Shown one piece after another: positions 9,933 through 18,428 of a stretch of 64,000 nucleotides of DNA. Position 1 is the stretch's first letter. Every line of letters starts with the position of its first letter. The notes under the pieces are model-generated. The model saw only the letters and a program-made list of their open reading frames with translations. It had not been told where the DNA came from and did not search any database. The position numbers and the translations under genes were made by a program. The stretch is from Mycolicibacterium lacusdiani (GTDB lineage Bacteria > Actinomycetota > Actinomycetes > Mycobacteriales > Mycobacteriaceae), in contig NZ_JAKCFC010000001.1 of NCBI RefSeq assembly GCF_021916785.1, positions 248,001 to 312,000 on the forward strand, read 5' to 3'.

Positions 9933-12109
9933 TGCTGACGCTCCACCAGTCGCCAGATCGGTTCGGTGTCGTCGTCGTCGGATCCGACGTGCCCGGCCTC
10001 GACGAACTTGCGGGTGTCGCGCATCGCGTCGTAGACCCGCGACGTGACGTAGACCCCTGGTTTCGGCGACCCGGCCTGCACGCGGTAGGCGATGTTGACC
10101 GCCGCGCCCCACATGTCGTAGGCCAGGCTCGACCGGCCGACCAGTCCGCTGCTGACCGTCCCGGTGTCGATGCCCGCGCGCAATTGCAGGTCGTTGCCGG
10201 ACTCGGCGTTGTACCGGTCGACTATGTGCTGCATCTCCACGGCGAAATCGACCGTCCGCCGGACGTTGTCGAGCCTGGGCACGCTCAGACCGCAACTGGC
10301 GAGGTAGCCGTTGCGTAGCGTGCGTACTCGCTCCACGCCGAGATTGACTGCCGCCGCGTCGAATTGGCGCACCAGCTTGTTGACGATCGCCAGTCCCTCG
10401 TCTGACGTCAGTTCCGAGGACAGCTCGTCGAGCCCGACGATGTCGGCGAAGAGGACGGTGACGTCCTGGTGGTCCTGGGCGATGGTCTCCTCGCCCTCGC
10501 GGTAGCGCGCCACCACGGGTTCGGGCATCAGGGACAGCAGGAGCCGGTCGTTCTCCCGTCGTTGCTCGTTGAGCAGGTCCTCCTTGATCGCGAGGTTGCG
10601 GCTCATGTCGTTGAATGCCACCGTCAGGTCGCCGAATTCGTCGCGGGTGCGCACCGGCAGCGCCACCGCGTAGTCGCCCGCGCTGATCTGCTGGGCACCT
10701 GCCTCGAGCCGCCGCAACGGCCGGACGAACAACCTCGCCAGCAGCATGGCCGCCACGCAGACGATGAAGATGATGGCGGCGGTCGACAGGACCAGCTTGC
10801 GGGTGAACGCCGAGACCGGCGCGAACGCCTCGTCGGCGTCGATGCTCGCCACGATCGACCAGTTCAGCCCTGGCAGGTTCACCGGGGCGTAGGCCTGCAG
10901 CGTCTCGTGACCCAGATAGTCGCGTGCGACGAGCGATCCGGTCTGGCCGCGTCGGGCATCTCGGGTGGCGTCGGTCTCCACCGGCTGCACCAACGTGGTG
11001 CCGCCCTCCCGGATGGAGTCCTCGGCGACCTCCGGCGGGGTTCCCGCGTTCACCACGTCACGCTTGAACCGCTCGGGATCCTCGAGGAACAGCCGCGAGT
11101 CGGACCGCATGAGGTTGTCGGGCCCCACCAGGAACGTCTCGCCGGTGCGGCCCATGCCGGCCTGTTCCCACTGCTCGTTCGCGGTCATCAGGTCGTTGAT
11201 CTTGGACACGGGGAACTGCAGCGCCAGGACGCCCTCGGCGCGCCCGTCCGGTCCGACGGGCGAGACCAGCCAGGCGGTCGGCTCGTCGGCGGGCTCGTAG
11301 TCGCTGAAATCCGTGACGCCCACGAAGCCAAGGGCATTGGAGTCGAGCGCCCGCTGGTAGGCGTCATTCAGATTGCTGCCCTTGTAGGGACCGTTGAGGA
11401 TGTTCGTCCCGAGGTCGACGCCTCGGTAGGCGCTATAGACGACGTTGCCGCGGGTGTCCAGCAGCAGGGCGTCTTCGTACTGGAAGCGTTCGACGATCTG
11501 ACGGAAGAAGTCGTTGTACCGGGCGTTGGCCGCCGACCAGGCGCTGCCATCTCGGGCGTCGCCGAAGGCGATGGCCTTCTGCCAGTCGTCGAACGGCGCG
11601 GTGTAGTAGGCCTGCAGATAGCGCTGGGCGGGCGAGGTGGGCAGCACCGAGGCGATGTCGACCTGCATTCCCGTCTGCGCGGCCTCGTCCCTGCCGAACC
11701 GGTTGGTGTAGTAGTCGACCAGCGACTGCTGCTGGGCCGGGTCGATCGTGGCGTTCGCCAACTGATCGAAGCCCGCCGTATAGGCCTGCAGCGCAAGCGT
11801 CGCCGTGGCACCGCGCGCATACACCACCAGCGAGTTCTTCAAGTCGTCGAACTGACTCTGTAGCTGCCTGGACTGGGAGGCGCGGATCTCGGTGAGCCTG
11901 TCGAACACCGAGGCGCGGAGTGACGACTGCCCGGACCGGTAGCCGATCGCACCGACCACCGCCGCGGACAACATGCTGGTCAGCAGCAGCATGACCAGCA
12001 GCTTGGACTGGATGCTTATTCGGGACGCCACGGGGCGCGGCAGCTTCCTTCGCGTGGGCGTCGGCTGGGAATCCCGCTTGGAGTCCGACTCGCTGGTGGT
12101 AGTGATCAT
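9929..12109 (-). CDS. Receptor-type class III adenylate cyclase homolog with substituted catalytic residues
   Basis: The product is about 726 aa from the ATG at 12109 (an alternative start is 12175). The order is a first membrane helix (about 32-54), an extracellular dCache-like sensor region (about 55-320), a second membrane helix, a HAMP segment (VRPLRRLEAGAQQISAGDY) and a class III cyclase domain (about 547-700). The first metal Asp (FADIVG, D556), the Asp of YDMWG and the Asn/Arg of VNIAYR are present. The adenine-selecting Lys is Arg596 and the second metal Asp is Asn600 (VRTLRNGY where VKTIGDAY is usual). The layout matches Rv2435c. Cyclase activity is therefore doubtful, and sensing may be coupled directly to the downstream channel. 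Confidence 0.88.
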   Translation of the reverse strand: MITTTSESDSKRDSQPTPTRRKLPRPVASRISIQSKLLVMLLLTSMLSAAVVGAIGYRSGQSSLRASVFDRLTEIRASQSRQLQSQFDDLKNSLVVYARGATATLALQAYTAGFDQLANATIDPAQQQSLVDYYTNRFGRDEAAQTGMQVDIASVLPTSPAQRYLQAYYTAPFDDWQKAIAFGDARDGSAWSAANARYNDFFRQIVERFQYEDALLLDTRGNVVYSAYRGVDLGTNILNGPYKGSNLNDAYQRALDSNALGFVGVTDFSDYEPADEPTAWLVSPVGPDGRAEGVLALQFPVSKINDLMTANEQWEQAGMGRTGETFLVGPDNLMRSDSRLFLEDPERFKRDVVNAGTPPEVAEDSIREGGTTLVQPVETDATRDARRGQTGSLVARDYLGHETLQAYAPVNLPGLNWSIVASIDADEAFAPVSAFTRKLVLSTAAIIFIVCVAAMLLARLFVRPLRRLEAGAQQISAGDYAVALPVRTRDEFGDLTVAFNDMSRNLAIKEDLLNEQRRENDRLLLSLMPEPVVARYREGEETIAQDHQDVTVLFADIVGLDELSSELTSDEGLAIVNKLVRQFDAAAVNLGVERVRTLRNGYLASCGLSVPRLDNVRRTVDFAVEMQHIVDRYNAESGNDLQLRAGIDTGTVSSGLVGRSSLAYDMWGAAVNIAYRVQAGSPKPGVYVTSRVYDAMRDTRKFVEAGHVGSDDDDTEPIWRLVERQQ

Positions 12110-12201
12110 TGAAGTCCGAACCCTAACCCGCTGATCGCGGCGTCGTGATCGCTGTAAGGGAATCGTTGCGATCACTTCACCTGGAGTGCGACCGTTGCGG
12201 T

Positions 12202-12657
12202 ATGGCCGGCATCGACGATCCCTTCGACCTGCAGCGCTTCGTCACTGCGCAGGACCGCGTCTACTCCGACGTGGTCGACGAACTCACCGACGGCCGCAAG
12301 CAGAGCCACTGGATGTGGTTCGTCTTCCCGCAACTGAAGGGCCTGGGCAGGAGCAGCACCGCGATGACCTACGGCATCGGGTCGCGGGCGGAGGCTCGGG
12401 CCTATCTGGCGCACCCGGTGCTCGGGCAGCGGCTGCGCGAGTGTGCGCGGTTGACCCAGGCCATCGACGGCCGGTCGGCTCGCGAGGTGTTCGGCTGGCC
12501 CGACGAACTGAAACTGCAGTCCTCGATGACGTTGTTCGCCCGTGCGGCCGATCGCGCCGACGCCCGCGTCTTCCGCGACGTGCTCGCCAAATTCTACGAC
12601 GGCGAGGAAGACCGGACGACGGTCAAGATGTGGGAGTCGCTGGCCGAGCCGGGCTGA
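12202..12657 (+). CDS. DUF1810 family protein
   Basis: The product is 151 aa from the ATG at 12202. It shows the complete DUF1810 pattern: DPFDLQRFVTAQ near the start, GRKQSHWMWFVFPQLKGLG, a central YGIGSRAEARAYLAHPVLG, then FGWPDELKLQSSMTLFARA. The family is soluble and of unknown biochemical function; older databases call members calpastatin without evidence. The gene is divergent from the cyclase and its stop lies 1 bp before that of the convergent GH13 gene, so the 3' ends abut. Confidence 0.88.
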   Translation: MAGIDDPFDLQRFVTAQDRVYSDVVDELTDGRKQSHWMWFVFPQLKGLGRSSTAMTYGIGSRAEARAYLAHPVLGQRLRECARLTQAIDGRSAREVFGWPDELKLQSSMTLFARAADRADARVFRDVLAKFYDGEEDRTTVKMWESLAEPG

Positions 12658-12658
12658 C

Positions 12659-13978
12659 TCAGGAAGCGTCGGCGACGATCGCCCAGCCGTGTGGGGCGAC
12701 CTCCACTTCGGTGACGACGTCCTCGGCGGGCGCACCGGAGCCCGCGACGATCCGTCCACTCCGCACGCCGTGCTCGGACAACGTCATGCGCATCGATTCG
12801 TCGCCGACGTTGAGCACGACGATCAAGGCGTCGGAGCCGGCGTGTACCCGATACGCGTACTGCTCGTTGGTCAGCGTCAGAGCGGTGGTGCGGGCCGCGT
12901 GCAGCCACGGGTGACGCCTGCGCAAACCGATCAGGTGCTGGTGGGTCCGGCGCACGTCGTCGCCCGGATCGGTCTCGGGTGGGTGCGGCGGGAACTCGGG
13001 ACGCACGGCGTCGTCGCCGCCGAAGCGGTCTTCCTTGACGCCGCGGTAGCCCCATTCGTCACCGGCGTAGATGCTCGGCGTGCCGCCTACCGTGAACAGC
13101 AGTGCAAGGGCGTGTTCGACGTGGCGTACGTCGTCGAGCCTGCTCGCGATGCGGGTCACGTCGTGGTTGCCGACGAACGTCAACGGCACGAAGACGTCGA
13201 GGAACTCGTCGTGTCGGCCCAAGGCGTGGTCGAGTTCGTGGAAGTTGCCGTCGTTGAGGCTGCTCCAGACGGCCTTCCACAGCTCGTACTGGGTGACGGA
13301 GTCATAGGTGGCCGCCTTCACCATCGACGCGTAGTCACCGTGGATGACCTCGCCGACGAACCAGGCGTCGGGATGCTCGCGCCGCACGCGCGGCAGCACC
13401 TCGGCCCAGAACCGGTCGGGCACGGCATAGGCCGCGTCCAGTCGCCAGCCGTCCGCGCCGCGGCGCAGCCACGTGGACATCACGTCGGCGACGTAGTCGA
13501 CGACCTCGGGGCTGTCGTGGTCGAGCGCGATCAGCCCGTCGTGACCCTCGAACGTCTCGAACCGCCCGCGGCGCTGGCGGAACCACCGAGCCGACGGATG
13601 ATCCGGGCCGCCATCGGAGGCCTCGCGGAAGCGCGGGAAGTCGGTGCCGACGTGATTGAACACCCCGTCGAGCAGCACGCGTAGCCCGCGCCGGTGCGCC
13701 TCGGCGATCAGGCGGTCGAAGTCCTCGTCGGTGCCGAGCCGCTCATCGATGCGGTAGTGGTCGATGGTGTCGTAACCGTGTGTGGCCGAGGCGAATACGG
13801 GCCCGAGCGCTATCCCGGACGCGCCGAGTGCGACGGGGTGGTCGAGCCAGTCGGTGAGGCGGTTCAGGCGATGCTCGTCGGCCGTCGGTGGGGGGTCCGC
13901 CGGATGTGCGCCGACGAATCCCAGGGGATAGACCTGCCACCAGATCGCGTGCTGGACCCAGCCGGGGGAGTCAGGCAT
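12659..13978 (-). CDS. Alpha-amylase family (GH13) glycosidase
   Basis: The product is 439 aa, short for GH13, with the (beta/alpha)8 motifs in order: region I LLDGVFNH, region II GWRLDAA (nucleophile Asp), region III FVGEV (acid/base Glu) and region IV FVGNHD. It starts close to the barrel (WVQHAIWWQVYPLGF) and ends in a small beta domain. No signal peptide is present, so it acts in the cytoplasm, probably on short alpha-glucans or trehalose-related sugars; the exact substrate cannot be read. It overlaps the upstream deaminase gene by 8 bp on the same strand, so they form an operon. Confidence 0.9.
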   Translation of the reverse strand: MPDSPGWVQHAIWWQVYPLGFVGAHPADPPPTADEHRLNRLTDWLDHPVALGASGIALGPVFASATHGYDTIDHYRIDERLGTDEDFDRLIAEAHRRGLRVLLDGVFNHVGTDFPRFREASDGGPDHPSARWFRQRRGRFETFEGHDGLIALDHDSPEVVDYVADVMSTWLRRGADGWRLDAAYAVPDRFWAEVLPRVRREHPDAWFVGEVIHGDYASMVKAATYDSVTQYELWKAVWSSLNDGNFHELDHALGRHDEFLDVFVPLTFVGNHDVTRIASRLDDVRHVEHALALLFTVGGTPSIYAGDEWGYRGVKEDRFGGDDAVRPEFPPHPPETDPGDDVRRTHQHLIGLRRRHPWLHAARTTALTLTNEQYAYRVHAGSDALIVVLNVGDESMRMTLSEHGVRSGRIVAGSGAPAEDVVTEVEVAPHGWAIVADAS

Positions 13979-14456
13979 CCGGCCCGAACCTCGCCTCGTA
14001 GAGCGCCTTCATCTCCGACTCCAACTCCCGCGCGGGACCGTCGACCGGGACCCGCGGTGCGATTGCCGTGATGGGCAGTGCCGAGACCGGCGACGGCGGC
14101 GAGCCCCATTCCATCTGCCAGGTCACCATCTGCTCTGTCGATGCGGCGTACACGATGCGGCCGAGGCCGACCCATCCGTGCGCGGCGGCACACATGGGGC
14201 AGTGCTCGCCAGAGGTGTAGACGGTCGCGCGCACGCGCTGCACCGGCGCCATGTTGGCCGCGGCCCAGCGGGCGATCTCGAACTCGGGGTGGCGGGTCTC
14301 GTCGCCGTCCTTGGTGCGGTTGCGGTCCTCGAAGCGGACGACGCCGTCGGCGTCTACCAGGACCGACCCGAACGGGGCGTCACCGTCCTCGAGGGCTTCG
14401 CGCGCCAATTCGACGCAGCGCCGCAGGTGACCGAGGTCGTCGTCGCTGATGCCCAC
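13971..14456 (-). CDS. Nucleoside/base deaminase, zinc-dependent CDA fold
   Basis: The product is 161 aa with the zinc motif of cytidine/guanine/tRNA-adenosine deaminases: HPEFEIA (zinc His and catalytic Glu) and, later, EHCPMCAAAH, which supplies the two Cys ligands. The usual PCxxC is HCPMC, a variant seen in some nucleoside deaminases. The N-terminal DAPFGSVLVDADG strand is typical. The substrate is likely a free base or nucleoside (guanine or cytosine type). It overlaps the downstream GH13 gene by 8 bp and is probably its co-transcribed partner. Confidence 0.87.
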   Translation of the reverse strand: MGISDDDLGHLRRCVELAREALEDGDAPFGSVLVDADGVVRFEDRNRTKDGDETRHPEFEIARWAAANMAPVQRVRATVYTSGEHCPMCAAAHGWVGLGRIVYAASTEQMVTWQMEWGSPPSPVSALPITAIAPRVPVDGPARELESEMKALYEARFGPDA

Positions 14457-14480
14457 AGCCGCCGAGTCTACGCAGCGGTC

Positions 14481-14714
14481 TCAGCACCAGGGTGGCGCGT
14501 ACATCGTTCCGCACAGATCGCGGGCACGCGGATCGATCGACTGGTGCAACGCGATTTCGACCTCGGCGGTCGGAGCCGGCTCGGTCGCGACGATCGGCAC
14601 GTACGCCGTCTCGGGTGTCCGTGTCGAGTGGTGCCAGAAGATGCCACCGAAGAACCCGAGGGTAACCAGAGTCGCCGCAGCAAGCTTCCATACCATCCGT
14701 CGGATTCTACGCAC
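14481..14714 (-). CDS. Small membrane-anchored or secreted protein, unknown
   Basis: The frame gives up to 77 aa: a basic N-terminus (MRRIRRMVWK), one hydrophobic segment (LAAATLVTLGFFGGIFW) and a short external tail ending in APPWC with two Cys. A second ATG at 14696 would start at MVWK. It is 24 bp upstream of the deaminase gene on the same strand, so it may be the first gene of that operon. I do not recognise a family and no function can be assigned. Confidence 0.5.
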   Translation of the reverse strand: MRRIRRMVWKLAAATLVTLGFFGGIFWHHSTRTPETAYVPIVATEPAPTAEVEIALHQSIDPRARDLCGTMYAPPWC

Positions 14715-14883
14715 GCGTCAACGCGTCTGTATGCAGAAACTCCAATTGCAGTTCAACGGCGGTAACAGGCTCATCGAGCGAAGCTCCGCGTCCGGCTTTG
14801 CAACGGCAAGCGCGATCATGGTTTCCTCGTCCGACGTTGCCATATCTGCACGTGCGTGGGCGCTTACTACGTCGGTTTGCCAC

Positions 14884-16563
14884 TCAGTCGCAGCAGGCGG
14901 GCCCGCCGGCGTCCAGCCGGCACGCGCAGGAGGCCGCGATCGGCACGTCTGCCCTGGCCCGCGCGAACTGCAGCTGGCGACCGATGATCGTCGCCTCGTC
15001 GTCGCGGCCGAGCCGGGTGAGGCACTCGTGGTAGCCGTGCAGACTCCACACGTTGCCGGGATGCTGGCAAGAGCGGCTCAGCGTCGGGTCGAGGCCGAGG
15101 TCGGCGGCGTAGACCGCCGCAGCCTGCTCGACGCGCCCCTGCTCGAGGAGCAGCGCGCCGTAGGCGTGACGGGTGGGCTGCATCCATCCCCACGGCTCGT
15201 CGTAGGGCAGCCCGTCGTCGAGGGCGATGGCCTGCCGTAGCGATTCGAATGCCTCGTCGAAACGTCCTTCGCGATAGGCGATCTCGCCGTCGAGCATCGC
15301 GCGCCCGATCGCCAGGATGTCGCGGCCGGTGTTGTTGAACAGGTAGCGGCTCTCCGGGATCGCAGCGTAGGCGGCCTCGAACGCGTCGCGTTCGGCGTGG
15401 GCCTCGGGCAGACGGCCGGTCGCGGCGTAGGCGACGCCGCGGCCGTAGTGCACGGTGGCGGCGGTCGTGCAGTACAGCAGCGGGTCCTCGGGCAGCGGCT
15501 CGGCGATCAGCTCGTCCCAGCGCCCGAACCGCACCAGCACGTGGACGCGCAACGGCACGAACGCCTCCAGCCAGTCGGCCATCGGGGGCGATTCGATCGC
15601 CAGGAGCTCGGGCGTCAACTGCCCGGCCAGTTCGCCAGCGGCCTGCAGTGCGACCTCCGACTGCCCCTCGAACATCGCGGAGTAGACGATGAAGTGCAGG
15701 TCGTGCGCCCGGTAGAGGGAGTAGAAGTTCACCGGCCCCGCCCGCTCGACGAACCGGTGATCCGCGCGCACCGCTGCCTGGTTGGCGATCACCGAGCTGC
15801 GATAGTCGCCGCACAGCACGTCGATGTGGCTCGGCATGTGCTGCAGGTGGCCGGCGTCGGGGACGAGGCCGCGCAGCAGGTCGGCCGCCGGGAGGGCCTC
15901 CTCGGGGTGGGCCGACATCTCCATGGCGTGCACGTAGAGGTGCAGCACGCCCGGATGCGCGCGACCGGCAGGCGTGGCCAGCGCCGCGTCGAGGATCCGC
16001 TTCGCCTCGACGACCCGAGAGCCGGGCGCGGGTTCTCCGGTGCGGCCGTCCCACAACGCCCACGCGGTGACGTTCACGAGGGCGTCAGCGGCCAGCGCCT
16101 GGACGTCGACGTCGCCGGGATGACGTTCGGCCAGACGTGCCATCGCGTCGGCGTAGTCGACGCCGCCGGCATCGAGGGCGTCGGTGTCGGTCGGGTCGGC
16201 CGTCGGAAACCGGGCCGCCAGGGCGGCGATCAGGTCCCGCTCCACCTCCGAGGCCCGGCCCGCCGCCGCGCGGTCGAGTTCGACGCGGGCCCGGGTGAGG
16301 CTCTCGACCAGCTCGACCGGGTCGAACGCCTCCCACGCCTTGTTGTAGTTGGGCCCCACGGAGTACGCGATGCCCCACCGGGCCACGGCGAGGTCGGGAT
16401 CCGCCTCCAGCGCGCGCTCGAAGCACCGGACGGCCTCTCCGTGGTTGAACGCGTACGCCCAGACCATGCCCCGGTCGAACCACGTTTGCGCCTCGGGCGC
16501 CGCGGTGTCAATCGGCCGGTGATAAGACCCCAGGTCGTAGTACTGCTCCGTCACGCTGGTCAT
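14884..16563 (-). CDS. Tetratricopeptide-repeat protein
   Basis: The product is about 559 aa starting MTSVTEQYYDLGSYHRPI; GTG 16554 and ATG 16572 are alternatives. It is rich in TPR-like helices throughout, for example the pair FDRGMVWAYAFNHGEAVRCF and FERALEADPDLAVARWGIAY near residues 30-65 and another near the C-terminus. Conserved HMPSHI and GPNYNKAWEAF segments recur in large tetratricopeptide proteins of actinobacteria and bacteroidetes with no known role. The last 15 residues are Cys-rich (SCACRLDAGGPACCD). Any of the starts overlaps the end of the DUF3533 gene by about 50 bp, so the two are likely co-translated. Confidence 0.82.
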   Translation of the reverse strand: MTSVTEQYYDLGSYHRPIDTAAPEAQTWFDRGMVWAYAFNHGEAVRCFERALEADPDLAVARWGIAYSVGPNYNKAWEAFDPVELVESLTRARVELDRAAAGRASEVERDLIAALAARFPTADPTDTDALDAGGVDYADAMARLAERHPGDVDVQALAADALVNVTAWALWDGRTGEPAPGSRVVEAKRILDAALATPAGRAHPGVLHLYVHAMEMSAHPEEALPAADLLRGLVPDAGHLQHMPSHIDVLCGDYRSSVIANQAAVRADHRFVERAGPVNFYSLYRAHDLHFIVYSAMFEGQSEVALQAAGELAGQLTPELLAIESPPMADWLEAFVPLRVHVLVRFGRWDELIAEPLPEDPLLYCTTAATVHYGRGVAYAATGRLPEAHAERDAFEAAYAAIPESRYLFNNTGRDILAIGRAMLDGEIAYREGRFDEAFESLRQAIALDDGLPYDEPWGWMQPTRHAYGALLLEQGRVEQAAAVYAADLGLDPTLSRSCQHPGNVWSLHGYHECLTRLGRDDEATIIGRQLQFARARADVPIAASCACRLDAGGPACCD

Positions 16564-17578
16564 GGTGGGCACGATAGGCCTTCGCCGCCGCAGGGGCGAG
16601 CACTGCGCCCAAAGCGAGCACCGCTCCCGTCGCGGCCCAAATCACCAGCGTGACAAGTGGTGTCACCGCGCCGTGACCGTCGAAGTACTCGATGCTGCGC
16701 AGCAGCGCCACCCCGGAGCCCTGCGGCACGATGCCGTTGAGCGTCGTGTAGAAGCCCGACAGCAGCGGCAGACCGACGGGCCCTGCGGCCGCGGCGTTGC
16801 CGACGATGACCAGGAAGATGGTGAGCGAGGCCGAGGCGATGGTGCCGAACGCGGCGGACACGCCGGTGACGGCGCCGCTCACCGCCAGCGCGTAGAGCCA
16901 CAGCGCCCCGAACACCTGCCACGTGTGGCCGGCGAGTGCGCCGAGTGCGGCATCGACGTACACGGTGACCGCGCCCGCGAGCACGGCCGAGTACGCGACG
17001 AGGCTCAGCGTGCGCCTGGCCAGCGTCGCCAGATGCGTCACGCGCCCCACCAGGAAACCGAAGACAGTGGCGCCCAACGACGCTCCGATCGACAGGAAGA
17101 TCACGGCGTAGAACTCGACCGTGCCCTGCGGGTCGGCGGCCGACGTGGGGGCGACGTCGGTGACCACCGGCGTCAGACCCGCCTTGGCGGCCACGCCCCG
17201 GCCGACCGACTCGGCGGCGTTGGCGACGCTGCGGCCGCCGCCGCCTGCGACGAAGACCTCGAGTTCACCCGTGGGCGTGACGGCCATCGCGGCGTCGGTG
17301 CGGCGCTCGGTGACCTGCGCCCGTGCGGCATTGGCGTCGGCAACGCGCGTGACATCGAGTGCGTCCTGCTCCTGCATCGCGGCGACCAGCTGGTCGGGAC
17401 CCGACACGGCGACGTCGAGGTGGTGCAGCGTCGGCTTGGCGAAGGCGCCGGAGTAACTGGCGATCATCGCGACGACGAACACGGTCATGGCCGCCATCAC
17501 CAGCACCACTCGACGCACGTCGGTGCGGGTGAGCTGGTGCTCGGTCGGTGCGGGCCGCGAATCGTTGTGCTTGCCCAT
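16508..17578 (-). CDS. DUF3533/ABC-2-type membrane protein
   Basis: The product is 356 aa. A first membrane helix (VVLVMAAMTVFVVAMIASY, about 24-44) is followed by an external domain of about 110 residues, then about five hydrophobic segments (starting near 155, including FYAVIFLSIGASLGATVFGFL). This is the topology of YhgE/Pip- and DUF3533-type permease-like proteins, often next to TetR regulators and linked to lipid or drug export. There is no ATPase gene nearby. It follows the TetR gene by 20 bp and overlaps the TPR gene, so TetR, permease and TPR form one operon. Confidence 0.8.
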   Translation of the reverse strand: MGKHNDSRPAPTEHQLTRTDVRRVVLVMAAMTVFVVAMIASYSGAFAKPTLHHLDVAVSGPDQLVAAMQEQDALDVTRVADANAARAQVTERRTDAAMAVTPTGELEVFVAGGGGRSVANAAESVGRGVAAKAGLTPVVTDVAPTSAADPQGTVEFYAVIFLSIGASLGATVFGFLVGRVTHLATLARRTLSLVAYSAVLAGAVTVYVDAALGALAGHTWQVFGALWLYALAVSGAVTGVSAAFGTIASASLTIFLVIVGNAAAAGPVGLPLLSGFYTTLNGIVPQGSGVALLRSIEYFDGHGAVTPLVTLVIWAATGAVLALGAVLAPAAAKAYRAHHDQRDGAVLRPGVLSPAD

Positions 17579-17598
17579 GATGGGTTCCTCTTCCTTGG

Positions 17599-18183
17599 TC
17601 AGTGCGCAGTGGCGGGCAGACGCAGCAGTGCGTCGACGGTGTCCAGTGCGGTGGTCACGCGCCCGTGCAGGTGGGTGGCGTCGGGGTCCTCCATCCAGGA
17701 CCGCAGCACCTCCTGAAAGCCGCCGACGAGGAAGCGGCTGACGGCGTCGGGGGACAGGCCGGGCTGGGCCGGGTCGGCGCCGATCACCGCCAGCGCCTGC
17801 GCTGCTATCTCCTCGCAGGCGGGCAGCAGTTCGGTCCGGAAGGCGGCCACCACGCGCTGGGTGACGGCGCTGGGGACCACGTTGCGGTAAATCGCCCGGT
17901 GCCGGGCCGCCAGGTCGAACAGGCCGAGGATCCGCGTGCGGGCGTCGCCGTCGATGTCGCGGGTGGCCGTGCGGAACGCGGCGGTGAATGCGGTCGCCAC
18001 GGCATCGTCGCGATCGGCGAAGTGGCGGTAGAAGACCTGCCTGCTGACACCGGCCCGGGCGACCAGGTCCCCGACGGTCAGTTCGTCGACGGGGCGCTCG
18101 GCGGCAAGTGCCACTGCAGCGTCGCGCAGCAGGGCGCGGACGCGCTCGGCGCGAGGGTCGACGCTGTCAGATCGGCTGGCCAT
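17599..18183 (-). CDS. TetR-family transcriptional regulator
   Basis: The product is 194 aa from the ATG at 18183, which begins just before the DNA-binding domain; a longer frame from 18228 would add 15 residues. The helix-turn-helix is GDLVARAGVSRQVFYRHFADRDD at about residues 30-52. The C-terminal ligand domain has no recognisable signature. It is the first gene of the operon with the DUF3533 membrane protein and probably represses it. A short inverted repeat lies 43-57 bp upstream. Confidence 0.88.
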   Translation of the reverse strand: MASRSDSVDPRAERVRALLRDAAVALAAERPVDELTVGDLVARAGVSRQVFYRHFADRDDAVATAFTAAFRTATRDIDGDARTRILGLFDLAARHRAIYRNVVPSAVTQRVVAAFRTELLPACEEIAAQALAVIGADPAQPGLSPDAVSRFLVGGFQEVLRSWMEDPDATHLHGRVTTALDTVDALLRLPATAH

Positions 18184-18225
18184 CCTTCGACTGTAGGCCA
18201 TTTCGTAGACAGATGACCACGAAAG

Positions 18226-18240
18226 CATAGGTTATCTATG
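18226..18240. promoter_or_regulatory. Short inverted repeat, possible TetR operator
   Basis: CATAG-GTTAT-CTATG forms a perfect 5-bp inverted repeat upstream of the TetR gene at 17599-18183. The region is AT-rich relative to its surroundings, as expected for promoter and operator. The arms are short, so this is a weak assignment. Confidence 0.3.
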
Positions 18241-18292
18241 ACACTGTGGCGGCCGCGCAGTGACCCCGCTCTCCGCGCGCCGCCACTTCCTT

Positions 18293-18356
18293 CCGCGAGC
18301 AGACGCCAACTCGCACGACACGCCGGGCAATTAGGCGAGTTGGCGTCTGCTCGCGG
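18293..18356. terminator. Perfect 22-bp hairpin, TRIT-like, second copy
   Basis: The arms 18293-18314 and 18335-18356 are perfectly complementary over 22 bp around a 20-nt loop. The outer part CCGCGAGCAGACGCCAAC shares GCGAGCAGAC with the hairpin after lon. Here it lies between two gene starts (TetR on minus, DUF5701-like on plus), an odd place for a terminator, so it may be a relic repeat, an attenuator or an insulator. Confidence 0.65.
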
Positions 18357-18428
18357 TGAATCAGTGACCCGCGACCACGCGGCGACGATGGTAGGAACTT
18401 TCCCGCCGCTCCGCTTCGTTGCGTCCCC

